Source: Veillonellaceae bacterium (GTDB taxonomy: Bacteria; Bacillota; Negativicutes; Veillonellales; Veillonellaceae). From it: a stretch of 64,000 nt of DNA. The translations under genes were made by a program, and so were the position numbers. Positions 34,013 through 42,754 of the stretch are shown piece by piece (positions within the stretch are counted from its first letter, which is position 1; each line of letters begins with the position of its first letter). The notes beneath the pieces were generated by a model. It was not told where the DNA came from. It worked only from the letters and a program-made list of their open reading frames with translations, and ran no database searches. The stretch lies in NCBI GenBank assembly GCA_900766245.1, contig CAAFUR010000033.1, forward strand, positions 10,838 to 74,837, in the 5' to 3' direction.

Positions 34013-34702
34013 ATGATAGCAACAGCATTACATGAAGTGCAGGAACGCATTGAAGCGGCGAAAGCACGAGTGGGAAGAACAGATTCTGTTACGCTAGTAG
34101 CGGTGACGAAGAATCATCCTGTAGAGGCTGTACAAGAGGTAGCCCAGTTAGGCGTAAGAACTGTGGGTGAGAATCGTGTGCAAGAAGCAAAAGAAAAAAT
34201 GGAACTCTACCAGGGACCAGAGTTACAATGGCATTTGATTGGACAGTTGCAAAACAACAAAGTCCGCAATGTGATAGGTAAGTTTGCTTTGATTCATTCG
34301 GTTCACAGTGTTAAGTTGTTGGATGAAATTCAGCGTATTGCCGCTAGGGAAGGGTTAGTACAAGAAGTATTACTGCAAGTCAATGTGGCACGAGAAGAGA
34401 GCAAGTCTGGGATGGATGTGGAAGAGTTTCCTACCATACGGGAATATGCCAAAACATTACCCAATGTACGGGTAAAAGGGCTTATGTGTATGGCACCATT
34501 TTTTGATGATCCAGAAGAGGCTCGCCCAATTTTTCGAGTGGCCCATGCTTTATTTGAAGACATGAAACTTCATTTTGATGAAGGGCAGATTGAATATATA
34601 TCCATGGGGATGACCCATGATTTTGAAGTAGCAATTGAAGAGGGTGCAAATATTGTTCGTGTGGGAACCGCAATATTTGGAGAACGCCACTATGATAAGT
34701 AA
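34013..34702 (+). CDS. yggS: Pyridoxal 5'-phosphate homeostasis protein (YggS/YlmE)
   Basis: This PLP-binding protein (PLPBP family) controls the free cofactor pool and has no known enzymatic reaction. The 229-residue protein has the lysine that binds PLP in TLVAVTKNHP, the ENRVQEA segment, WHLIGQLQNNK and the C-terminal SMGMTHDFEVAIEEG and VRVGTAIFGER. I start at ATG 34013, about 9 nt after AGAGGA. It is followed at once by sepF, as in the ylmE-ylmF order of Firmicutes. Confidence 0.95.
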   Translation: MIATALHEVQERIEAAKARVGRTDSVTLVAVTKNHPVEAVQEVAQLGVRTVGENRVQEAKEKMELYQGPELQWHLIGQLQNNKVRNVIGKFALIHSVHSVKLLDEIQRIAAREGLVQEVLLQVNVAREESKSGMDVEEFPTIREYAKTLPNVRVKGLMCMAPFFDDPEEARPIFRVAHALFEDMKLHFDEGQIEYISMGMTHDFEVAIEEGANIVRVGTAIFGERHYDK

Positions 34703-34716
34703 TGGAGGAAATGACG

Positions 34717-35220
34717 ATGGCACTGAAAGACAGCTGGAATTCTGTAAAAAACTTTTTTGGCGGTAATCAAGATGATGGATATGAATATGAAGAGTATTCA
34801 GATGATACATATGAAGAAGAATTTCAACAACCAGTGGTAACAGCACCAGTGGCAGGTGGTAATGGACCTGTAGCATCTGCAATAAAACCAAAAACAGGAG
34901 GATATAATACAGTGGCACAACGTTCTAGTGGTATGAAAGTAGTCATCGTAGAGCCAAAAGCATTCGAAGACTCTGAAAACATTGCAAATCAATTGCGCGA
35001 TATGCGTCCAGTAGTAATTAATTTTGAAAATACAGACCCTCATGAAGCTGCACGCATTGTGGACTTTGTTAGTGGCGCTACATTTGCTTTAGATGGCAAA
35101 TTAGAAAAAATTGGTAAAGATATTTTCATCTGCGTACCAGTAAATGTAACAGTAGATTATACAGATAAAGAGTATACAGAAATATCTGATAAATTAGCTT
35201 GGAAAGAGCCACAAGCCTAA
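34717..35220 (+). CDS. sepF: Cell division protein SepF
   Basis: SepF bundles FtsZ filaments and ties the Z-ring to the membrane. The 167-residue protein has an amphipathic N-terminus (MALKDSWNSVKNFFG) suited to membrane binding, an acidic linker and the conserved SepF core (VVIVEPKAFEDSENIANQL, then RPVVINFENTDPHEAARIVDFVSGATFALDG). I start at ATG 34717, 7 nt after GGAGG, not at the closer ATG 34711. It lies between yggS and proC. Confidence 0.94.
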   Translation: MALKDSWNSVKNFFGGNQDDGYEYEEYSDDTYEEEFQQPVVTAPVAGGNGPVASAIKPKTGGYNTVAQRSSGMKVVIVEPKAFEDSENIANQLRDMRPVVINFENTDPHEAARIVDFVSGATFALDGKLEKIGKDIFICVPVNVTVDYTDKEYTEISDKLAWKEPQA

Positions 35221-35236
35221 CTATTAGGAGGTAGCC

Positions 35237-36055
35237 ATGCAAAAAATACTGCTAATTGGCGTAGGATCGATGGGTGGTGCTATTTTACAAGGGGCTTTGG
35301 AACAAGGTGTTTGGGGTCCTGAGGAAGTAGATGTATTGGTACGTCGCAGTGAACAAGCGGCGGAATTAGAGCGCACATTTGGTGTGACAGCCTTTACGGA
35401 TTGTGATGCCATACCTGCCTTTGATGAGTATAGAACCATCGTATTTGGCGTAAAACCTCAAGTATTGCCTTCTCTTATGCAAGAGGTGGGCCCACTGATT
35501 GAGCCGAGAACGCTATGTATTTCCATTGCAGCCGGTATTACATTGGATACATTGCAGTCGTTTGCGCCTCATGCGCATTGGTTGCGAGCTATGCCGAATA
35601 CACCAATCTTAGTGAAAGCTGGTTTTACAGCCATTGCGAGTAGTGATGAGGTAACGCCAGGTGAACGGGAACAAGCCTTGCGCATTTTTGAAGCATTAGG
35701 CGAAGCTGTCGTATGTTCAGAAGCTGATTTAGACCGTATTGGTGCGTTAGCGGGGGCTGGTCCAGGCTATATGTATACCATTTTAGATGCTATGGCAAAT
35801 GCAGGAGTTCGGATTGGTCTTACTAGGCCATTGGCGTTGCAAGCAGCAGTGCAGACTATGTATGGATCTGGCTTGATTGCCTTAGAAACAGGCGCTCATC
35901 CGAGTGTATTGCGGGACCAAGTGACTTCTCCAGGGGGGACTACCATAGCTGGTATTGCTGCCATGGAGAAAGAAGGCTTACGGTCCTCTATTATGGAAGG
36001 TGTCCTAGCTTGCTATGAGCGGTCAAATGAAATAGGAAAACAACGTGAAAGATAA
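35237..36055 (+). CDS. proC: Pyrroline-5-carboxylate reductase
   Basis: ProC reduces pyrroline-5-carboxylate to proline with NAD(P)H. The 272-residue protein has the Rossmann motif LLIGVGSMGGAIL, the RAMPNTPILVKAGFTA segment and the C-terminal signature QVTSPGGTTIAGIAAME. It occupies the place that ylmG holds in the Bacillus-type cluster. Its 3' end overlaps the ylmH-like gene by 11 nt, so the two are translationally coupled. Confidence 0.95.
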   Translation: MQKILLIGVGSMGGAILQGALEQGVWGPEEVDVLVRRSEQAAELERTFGVTAFTDCDAIPAFDEYRTIVFGVKPQVLPSLMQEVGPLIEPRTLCISIAAGITLDTLQSFAPHAHWLRAMPNTPILVKAGFTAIASSDEVTPGEREQALRIFEALGEAVVCSEADLDRIGALAGAGPGYMYTILDAMANAGVRIGLTRPLALQAAVQTMYGSGLIALETGAHPSVLRDQVTSPGGTTIAGIAAMEKEGLRSSIMEGVLACYERSNEIGKQRER

Positions 36056-36830
36056 AGAAAAGTTAATTCGATATTTTGAAGCATCTGGTAATGGCGAAGA
36101 AGCTAGACGTATGATCGATCTAGCGGAGCAAGTACAAGCAGGCAGACCGTACCGTGTAACAGATTTTATGTCTCCTGCAGGTCTTGTTATTGCCGATGCA
36201 GTGAAAGCGAATTTCGGTGGTATTGACACTATTTCCAGTGGTGGCTACGAAGGGGCAGAACGCCTTCGTGTGGCTTTTGTGGATTCTCACTTTCAAGGTA
36301 CAGTAGATTTACAAATTGCGGTATTGAAAGTATCTTGGGACCCACGATTTCGACTGTTGACGCATCGTGATGTATTGGGCTCGTTGATGGGGCTTGGTAT
36401 TGATCGCACTCATTTTGGGGATATTATCGTCACTAGTGGCGATGCTCAGGTGATTGTCGATGAGACGATAGCAGATTTTGTAATTCAAAATTTCACAAAA
36501 ATTGCTATGGTTACTGTAACAGTAGCACGGATGGAATTGAGTGAATTACAACCGAAAGAAGAAAAAATAAAAGAAGTACGAACTACTGTAGCTTCCATGC
36601 GTTTGGATTCCATAGCTTCTTCTGGTTTTAGTACATCTCGTACAAAAGTAGTAGAAGCCATCAAAGCAGGATTAGTACAAGTGAATTGGCAGCCTGCCAA
36701 AGGACCAGCGCAAGAAGTAAAAGAAGGGGATGTTATCTCTCTTCGTGGCAGAGGTCGTATGCAAATAGAAAGTATTACCGGTACGTCTAAAAAAGGACGT
36801 ATTGGAGTACATCTAAAACGATTTATGTAA
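36045..36830 (+). CDS. ylmH: YlmH-family S4-domain RNA-binding protein
   Basis: A 261-residue protein with an N-terminal region (AGRPYRVTDFMSPAG), a middle domain (DVLGSLMGLGIDRTHFGDI) and a C-terminal S4 RNA-binding domain (RLDSIASSGFSTSRTKVVEAI, about 184-256). YlmH proteins bind ribosomes and have recently been linked to rescue of stalled 50S subunits. The start is a GTG at 36045, inside the end of proC. It lies directly before divIVA, its usual neighbour. Confidence 0.92.
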   Translation: MKDKEKLIRYFEASGNGEEARRMIDLAEQVQAGRPYRVTDFMSPAGLVIADAVKANFGGIDTISSGGYEGAERLRVAFVDSHFQGTVDLQIAVLKVSWDPRFRLLTHRDVLGSLMGLGIDRTHFGDIIVTSGDAQVIVDETIADFVIQNFTKIAMVTVTVARMELSELQPKEEKIKEVRTTVASMRLDSIASSGFSTSRTKVVEAIKAGLVQVNWQPAKGPAQEVKEGDVISLRGRGRMQIESITGTSKKGRIGVHLKRFM

Positions 36831-36843
36831 GGAGGCTGATCCT

Positions 36844-37323
36844 ATGTTAACACCAATGGATATTCATAATAAAGAGTTTGGAAAAAGTATTCGTGGCTTT
36901 GACTGCGATGAAGTAAACGAGTTCTTGAATGAAGTGGTACAAGCCTATGAAATCTTGTATCGCGAAAATCGTGAAATGACTGATAAAGTAGAGCAAATGG
37001 AAAAACGTTTGAGCCAATATGAATCAACGGAAGAAACTATGCGCAATACATTGGTACTAGCTCAAGAAACTGGTGAAAACGTAAAAGAGGCAGCTCGCAA
37101 AGAAGCTGATTTAATTCTACAAAATGCAGAGCAACAACGTAAATTAATCTTAGAAGATGCCAATCGTGCGTTGCGAGAAGCAGAAGCTAAATATGCTACC
37201 ATTGCCAATGAAATGGCCGTATTCCGTGCAAAAGTAGAATCAATTTTGACAGCGCAACTACAATTATTAGATGGTATTGCTTTACAGGACATAACACCTG
37301 TAGAGACAACAACAGAAGCATAA
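36844..37323 (+). CDS. divIVA: DivIVA-domain cell-division/polarity protein
   Basis: DivIVA binds curved membrane at poles and septa and recruits partners. The 159-residue protein starts with the typical lipid-binding segment LTPMDIHNKEFGKSIRGFD, followed by DEVNEFLNEVVQAYE and a long coiled coil (about 30-140, rich in Glu/Lys/Ala). AGGAGG precedes the ATG. It ends the pgeF-to-divIVA block. Tetrapyrrole genes follow where ileS would be expected. Confidence 0.92.
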   Translation: MLTPMDIHNKEFGKSIRGFDCDEVNEFLNEVVQAYEILYRENREMTDKVEQMEKRLSQYESTEETMRNTLVLAQETGENVKEAARKEADLILQNAEQQRKLILEDANRALREAEAKYATIANEMAVFRAKVESILTAQLQLLDGIALQDITPVETTTEA

Positions 37324-37387
37324 GGTGAATTTCGGCTTGAGTATTCAAGCCGTTTTTGCCATTGTAGAGATATATAAGGATAATAGG

Positions 37388-38023
37388 ATGATTACTGTTG
37401 GACTTTCACTAAAGGATAGACCCTGCCTAGTTGTAGGCGGTGGAGAGGTGGCCCTACGGCGTATTAAAAAATTAATAGACGAAGAGGCATCTATTATGGT
37501 GGTCAGTCCTGATGTGTTGCCTGACATTGCAAGATACCATGAAATAGGTGCATTACAATGGGTAGCGGAGCCGTATCGCTCAGAATACATGGCAGGTCAA
37601 CAGTTTGTCATCATCGCTACAGATCGTCCAGATGTGAATGCTCAGGTCATGGAAGATGCACAAAGTGTACAGGCTTTCATCAATCGGGCAGATGTGAAGG
37701 ACGATTCTACTTGGGTATTCGGCAGTGCTACGAAAATTGGTGATTTAGAGATTTCTATATTTACCAATCAAGTGAGCCCACGAGTGAGTCGCTTGCTTAG
37801 ACAGGATATAGAAAGAAGATATGGCATATTAGCCGAGTGGCTACCTCAGATTCGTCTATGGAGACAAGAATTACAGCATATATTAAATACGCCAAAAGAA
37901 CGAGAGCAGTTCTGGCGTACAAATTTAGGAGAATCGGAGTTTATACAAATAGTAGAGGGTCAAGGAGACTCAGTGAAGGAGAATATTGTACATGCAATTA
38001 GTCGTATTAGGTCTGAATCATAG
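37388..38023 (+). CDS. Precorrin-2 dehydrogenase / sirohydrochlorin ferrochelatase (Met8p/CysG N-terminal type)
   Basis: The enzyme oxidises precorrin-2 to sirohydrochlorin with NAD and may insert iron to give siroheme. The 211-residue protein has LVVGGGEVALRRIKKLI (NAD-binding) and the later region NRADVKDDSTWVFGSA with an Asp at the expected catalytic place, then QVSPRVSRLLRQDIE. I start at ATG 37388; the upstream codons lack a ribosome site. Siroheme is needed by the reductase at 17.2-18.4 kb. It overlaps hemA by 32 nt. Confidence 0.88.
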   Translation: MITVGLSLKDRPCLVVGGGEVALRRIKKLIDEEASIMVVSPDVLPDIARYHEIGALQWVAEPYRSEYMAGQQFVIIATDRPDVNAQVMEDAQSVQAFINRADVKDDSTWVFGSATKIGDLEISIFTNQVSPRVSRLLRQDIERRYGILAEWLPQIRLWRQELQHILNTPKEREQFWRTNLGESEFIQIVEGQGDSVKENIVHAISRIRSES

Positions 38024-39278
38024 AAGTGCACCTGTAGATGTACGAGAGAAATTTTCTTTTTCCAAAGAAGCTCTCGATCATGCTATGGATCACATCTATG
38101 CTCATGAAGAAGTAGAGGAGTGCGTCCTTTTATCGACGTGTAACCGCACAGAACTCTATGTCGTCCTAAATGACATGGAGAATGTAAAAGAATATATGAT
38201 ACGTTTACTACTGCATCTGAAAGGTGAAGAAACGGTAGACGTAGATGAGAAATGGTTTTTCCTGTATGAAGGGAAGGCATGTATTTCTCATTTATTTAGA
38301 GTGGCATCTAGTTTAGATTCTCTTGTGTTAGGAGAAGGTCAAATTTTAAGCCAATTAAAAATGGCCTATATTTCTTCCTATAGTAAGGGATTAACAGCAT
38401 CTGTATTTAATATTATTTTCCAAAAAGCCATTGCTGTAGGGAAACGTGTGCGTACGATGACGGGGATTGCGAATACGCCAGTCTCAGTTAGTTATACAGC
38501 AGTCAATTTAGCGGAAGATAGTTTAGAGATTCCTATCAGTGAGGCAAAGGTTCTCATTTTGGGAGCTGGTCAAATGAGTGAGCTTACAGCTCGTCATTTA
38601 CAAGCTAAAGGGGTAAAGAGTATTTTCGTGTCCAATCGGACGTTCAAAACAGCAGAAGAATTGGCAAAGCAATTCAATGGTAAAGCCGTTGATTTTGACA
38701 ATTTTGTAGAAGAAGCCAAAGTAGCAGATATTATTATTACATCTACTGGTGCACCTCATTATGTGATTGAATGGGAAGAAGCGGAAGAAATCATGGATGG
38801 CCGTGGTGGTAAACCAATTGTCATGATCGACATTGCTGTTCCCCGTGATATCAACCCAGATGTAACAGAAATTCCAGGAGTGTATTTGTTTAACATTGAT
38901 GCCTTGGAAAGTGTAGTAGAAGCGAATAAACACCAACGAGAAGAAGAAGCTCAAAAAGCAGAGCCTATCTTAGAAGAAGCCTTACAAGAAATTGAAGAAA
39001 AATTACAATATCTATCGGTTCGTCCTATTATGGTCTTGCTTAGTGAAAAAGCAGAAGCCATTCGTAAACGTGAAGTACATCGCGCGATGGCAAAATTACC
39101 TAATGCCACAGAGCTAGAACGTAAGATTATTAGCAATATGTCCCGCATGTTGGTACGTAAATTATTGCGTGATCCAATGATTCATTTTGGTGAAGTAGCG
39201 GGTAAAGAAGAAGAGCGAGATTATTGGAAGTTATTCCAAGATATGTTTGCTTTGGAAGTGGAGGACGACACACTATGA
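37992..39278 (+). CDS. hemA: Glutamyl-tRNA reductase
   Basis: HemA reduces glutamyl-tRNA to glutamate-1-semialdehyde, the first committed step of the C5 tetrapyrrole route. The 428-residue protein shows LGLNHRSAPVDVREKF, the active-site cysteine in STCNRTELY, GEGQILSQLK and the NADPH-binding LILGAGQM. I start at ATG 37992, 10 nt after AAGGAG; a TTG at 37986 is closer and less likely. It overlaps the genes on both sides, so the operon is tightly coupled. Confidence 0.96.
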   Translation: MQLVVLGLNHRSAPVDVREKFSFSKEALDHAMDHIYAHEEVEECVLLSTCNRTELYVVLNDMENVKEYMIRLLLHLKGEETVDVDEKWFFLYEGKACISHLFRVASSLDSLVLGEGQILSQLKMAYISSYSKGLTASVFNIIFQKAIAVGKRVRTMTGIANTPVSVSYTAVNLAEDSLEIPISEAKVLILGAGQMSELTARHLQAKGVKSIFVSNRTFKTAEELAKQFNGKAVDFDNFVEEAKVADIIITSTGAPHYVIEWEEAEEIMDGRGGKPIVMIDIAVPRDINPDVTEIPGVYLFNIDALESVVEANKHQREEEAQKAEPILEEALQEIEEKLQYLSVRPIMVLLSEKAEAIRKREVHRAMAKLPNATELERKIISNMSRMLVRKLLRDPMIHFGEVAGKEEERDYWKLFQDMFALEVEDDTL

Positions 39279-40213
39279 GAGACATAATTCGTATAGGCAC
39301 CCGTAGTAGTGCCCTTGCTTTATGGCAAGCCAACTATATAGCAGATACATTGCGCAAACATTACCCACAGTGCAAGGTGGAGTTAGTCCATCACAGTACG
39401 AAAGGGGATCGTATTTTAGAAAAACCATTGGCTGAAATCGGTGGTAAAGGTTTATTCACAGAAGAGCTAGAAGCATCTATGCGTGATGGTAGCATTGATT
39501 TGGCTGTACACAGCTTGAAAGATATGCCTACAGAATTGCCAGAAGATTTGGTACTAGGTGCGATTACAGAGCGTGAAACACCATGTGATGCTTTGGTATC
39601 ACCAAAATATAAAACACTAGATCAACTACCACAAGGTGCTAAGGTAGGGACTAGTAGTTTACGCCGTCAAGCACAATTGTTGAATCAACGACCTGATTTG
39701 CAGATTTCTGTACTTCGTGGGAATGTGCAAACGCGATTGAACAAATTAGAAACAGAAAACTTTGATGCCATTGTATTAGCAGAGGCAGGGTTAAAACGAT
39801 TGGGGCTGGAATCTGTTGTTACACAGACTTTCACTAGCGATGAAATGATTCCTGCTGTGGGTCAAGGGGCATTGGGCATTGAATGTCGCAAGGATGATAC
39901 AGAAATGCTAGATATGTTATCTGTATTGCACGATGAAAATACTATGTGGGCTACTCGTGGAGAACGTAGTTTCCTTCGTCAACTCGAAGGTGGTTGCCAA
40001 GTACCGATGGGTGTACATGGGACGATTTATAAAGGCCAATTAACGTTGAAAGCTATCATTGCTTCTTTAGATGGAAAAAATTGTTTTGAAGGTGAATTGT
40101 CAGGACCAAAAGAAAAAGCAGATATGTTAGGTCGTAACTTGGCGAAAGCTCTCTATGAAGAAGGGGGAAAGGCCATCATTGACGATTTAGTAGAAAGAGG
40201 AGTATTGAAATGA
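39275..40213 (+). CDS. hemC: Porphobilinogen deaminase (hydroxymethylbilane synthase)
   Basis: HemC joins four porphobilinogens into hydroxymethylbilane on a dipyrromethane cofactor. The 312-residue protein has RIGTRSSALALWQ, LAVHSLKDMPTELP, GTSSLRRQAQL and the cofactor-binding cysteine in LEGGCQVPMGVHG. The ATG at 39275 overlaps the hemA stop by 4 nt and follows GGAGG. It also overlaps the next gene by 4 nt. Confidence 0.97.
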   Translation: MRDIIRIGTRSSALALWQANYIADTLRKHYPQCKVELVHHSTKGDRILEKPLAEIGGKGLFTEELEASMRDGSIDLAVHSLKDMPTELPEDLVLGAITERETPCDALVSPKYKTLDQLPQGAKVGTSSLRRQAQLLNQRPDLQISVLRGNVQTRLNKLETENFDAIVLAEAGLKRLGLESVVTQTFTSDEMIPAVGQGALGIECRKDDTEMLDMLSVLHDENTMWATRGERSFLRQLEGGCQVPMGVHGTIYKGQLTLKAIIASLDGKNCFEGELSGPKEKADMLGRNLAKALYEEGGKAIIDDLVERGVLK

Positions 40214-41745
40214 CAGGCATTGTATATTTAATTGGTGCCGGACCGGGTGATCATAAATTAATCACTCTAAAAGGTAAGGAATGTATTGAAAAAGCAGACG
40301 TTATTGTCTATGACTATTTAGCAGATGCTCATTTCTTGTCCTATGCGAAAGAAGGAGCAGAGATCATTTATGCAGGTAAAAAAAGCAACAATCATACGAT
40401 GCATCAATGGGAAATCAATGAACTTCTCGTAAAATGTGGCTTAGAAGGTAAAGTGGTGGCTCGTCTTAAAGGGGGCGACCCTCTAGTATTTGGTCGTGGT
40501 GGTGAAGAAGCGTTAGCTTTGGTAGAAGCGGGCGTGCCATTTGAATTTGTACCTGGTATTACATCTGGTATTTCTGCGCCAGCCTATGCAGGGATTCCTG
40601 TGACACAACGGGCGATGGCCACATCCTTTGCCATCGTCACTGGTCACGAAGATCCAACAAAACCAGAGTCTGGTATGAACTGGGAAGGCTTAGCTAAATC
40701 TGTGGACACGATTTCCTTTGTGATGGGTATTTCTAATTTGCCGAACATTGCCACTAACTTAATCAAATATGGTCGTCCTAAGGAAACTCCAGTGGCAGTC
40801 ATCCGTTGGGGAACAAAACCAATCCAAGAAACGTTGGTCTCTACATTGGAGCATGTCGTAGAAGATGTAGAAAAAGCGCAATTGAAAGCACCAGCTATTG
40901 TTATCGTTGGGGAAGTAGTATCTTTGCGGGAGCAATTACGTTGGTTTGATAATAAACCATTATTTGGTAAAACTATCGTGGTCACACGAGCTCGTAGTAA
41001 AGCTAGCGCCTTATCTGAACGATTACTAGAATTGGGGGCCCATGTCATCGAAGCATCTGCTATTAAAACACAGGCATTACCTCGTACAGAGGAGATGGAT
41101 GTGGCTTATGATAGCTTATCTTCCTACGATGGATTAATTTTTACATCTGCCGAAGGGGTGCGGTTCTTCTTTGATGGTTTATTAGACCGTGGTCTAGATA
41201 GTCGTGCGTTAGGTTCTATGAAAGTATGTGCTATCGGCAGTGCCACAGCGAAATCTTTATTAGATCGTGGCATTCGTGCCGATATTGTACCGCCAAATTA
41301 CCAGGCGGAATCTGTGGTGGAAACGATCACTGCTGAACAAGGGCGTGTATGGCCAGAGCGAGCGTTAGGGGACTTGCGGTTTGTATTGGTACAACCAAAA
41401 GTGGCGCGCGACGTGATTTATAAAGGGCTTTCACAGGCAGGATGTGATGTGACGGTATTGCGTTTGTATGAAACGGTACAAGATACGTCCCACAAAGAAT
41501 ATTTAGAAGAAGCATTACGTGCAGGAGAGGTGGATTACATTACGTTCACAAGTTCTTCTACGGTGACCAATACTAAGGATATGCTTGGAGCCGATGCGGT
41601 GACCTTACTAGGTAATACGAAGGTCGTTTGCATTGGACCGATTACAGGCGCAACTTGCGTGGAAGAAGGAGTTCAACCAGATTTAATTGGTGAAACTTTT
41701 ACAATCCCTGCGATGGTGGACTTAATCTTGAACGATTGCAAATAG
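40210..41745 (+). CDS. cobA-hemD: Fused uroporphyrinogen-III C-methyltransferase / uroporphyrinogen-III synthase
   Basis: A 511-residue bifunctional protein. Residues 1-245 are the SUMT methyltransferase (VYLIGAGPGDHKLITLKG, RLKGGDPLVFGRGGEEA, VPGITSG) that makes precorrin-2. Residues about 255-505 are uroporphyrinogen-III synthase (VVTRARSKASALSERLLELGA, FTSAEGVRFFFDGLL, YITFTSSSTVTN). Such fusions are common in Firmicutes and direct the pathway toward siroheme and cobalamin. The start overlaps the hemC stop by 4 nt. Confidence 0.95.
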   Translation: MTGIVYLIGAGPGDHKLITLKGKECIEKADVIVYDYLADAHFLSYAKEGAEIIYAGKKSNNHTMHQWEINELLVKCGLEGKVVARLKGGDPLVFGRGGEEALALVEAGVPFEFVPGITSGISAPAYAGIPVTQRAMATSFAIVTGHEDPTKPESGMNWEGLAKSVDTISFVMGISNLPNIATNLIKYGRPKETPVAVIRWGTKPIQETLVSTLEHVVEDVEKAQLKAPAIVIVGEVVSLREQLRWFDNKPLFGKTIVVTRARSKASALSERLLELGAHVIEASAIKTQALPRTEEMDVAYDSLSSYDGLIFTSAEGVRFFFDGLLDRGLDSRALGSMKVCAIGSATAKSLLDRGIRADIVPPNYQAESVVETITAEQGRVWPERALGDLRFVLVQPKVARDVIYKGLSQAGCDVTVLRLYETVQDTSHKEYLEEALRAGEVDYITFTSSSTVTNTKDMLGADAVTLLGNTKVVCIGPITGATCVEEGVQPDLIGETFTIPAMVDLILNDCK

Positions 41746-41758
41746 AAAGAGGCACAAT

Positions 41759-42733
41759 ATGGAATTACGAAATCGACCAAGACGATTGCGCATCAACCCA
41801 GCTATGCGTGCGTTGGTTCGTGAAACAACATTACAAGTAGAAGACTTAATTTATCCTATATTTATTGTTCCCGGAATAGCAGTGAAAGAAGAAATTTCTT
41901 CCTTACCAGGACAATATCATGTGTCCGTGGACGAAGCAGTGAAATTGGCGAAAGAGGCCTATGAGTTAGGCATCAAAGGCGTCGAAATTTTCGGCATCCC
42001 TACCTATAAAGATGAAGATGGTTCTTCTGCGTGGGATATGGAACAACCGGTACAGCAAGCGATTATGGCGATCCGTAAAGAAGTGCCAGAGTTGATCGTG
42101 ATCTCCGATGTATGCTTATGCCAATACACATCCACCGGCCATTGTGGTCATGTGGAACATCATGAAGTCATCAACGATGCGACCTTGCCATTGTTGTGCA
42201 ATGTAGCGGTGAGCCATGCGAAAGCGGGCGCTCACATGGTGGCGCCATCTGATATGATGGATGGACGTATTGCTGCCATCCGTGAAGCTTTAGATGCAGC
42301 GGGATTTAGCAATGTATCCATCATGAGCTATGCCGCAAAATATGCATCCGCCTATTATGGACCATTCCGTGATGCGGTCCATTCCGCACCAGGTTTTGGG
42401 GACCGTAAAGGATACCAAATGGATGAGGCCAATCGTTTAGAAGCGTTGCGTGAAGTGGAACAAGATATCATCGAAGGGGCGGACATCATTATGATTAAAC
42501 CAGCTCTATCCTATTTGGATATTGTACGCGAAGTACGGGATAACTTCGATTGTCCTTTAGCCGTGTATAACGTCAGCGGCGAGTATGCCATGATTAAAAC
42601 AGCTGCGGCAGCGGGACTGGTGGATGAAAAACGCATTACCTTGGAAACCTTGCTATCCATGAAACGAGCAGGGGCGAAGATGATTATTACCTATCATGCC
42701 TTGGATGTGGCACGTTGGCTACAAGAAAAATAG
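41759..42733 (+). CDS. hemB: Porphobilinogen synthase (delta-aminolevulinate dehydratase)
   Basis: HemB condenses two 5-aminolevulinates to porphobilinogen. The 324-residue protein has the cysteine-rich metal segment CLCQYTSTGHCGH and the Schiff-base lysines in SYAAKYASAYYGPFRDA and IMIKPALSYLD. The cysteine-type site indicates a zinc enzyme. It lies 13 nt after the fusion gene in the same operon. Confidence 0.97.
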   Translation: MELRNRPRRLRINPAMRALVRETTLQVEDLIYPIFIVPGIAVKEEISSLPGQYHVSVDEAVKLAKEAYELGIKGVEIFGIPTYKDEDGSSAWDMEQPVQQAIMAIRKEVPELIVISDVCLCQYTSTGHCGHVEHHEVINDATLPLLCNVAVSHAKAGAHMVAPSDMMDGRIAAIREALDAAGFSNVSIMSYAAKYASAYYGPFRDAVHSAPGFGDRKGYQMDEANRLEALREVEQDIIEGADIIMIKPALSYLDIVREVRDNFDCPLAVYNVSGEYAMIKTAAAAGLVDEKRITLETLLSMKRAGAKMIITYHALDVARWLQEK

Positions 42734-42754
42734 TGTGGAAATATAGGAGCCATT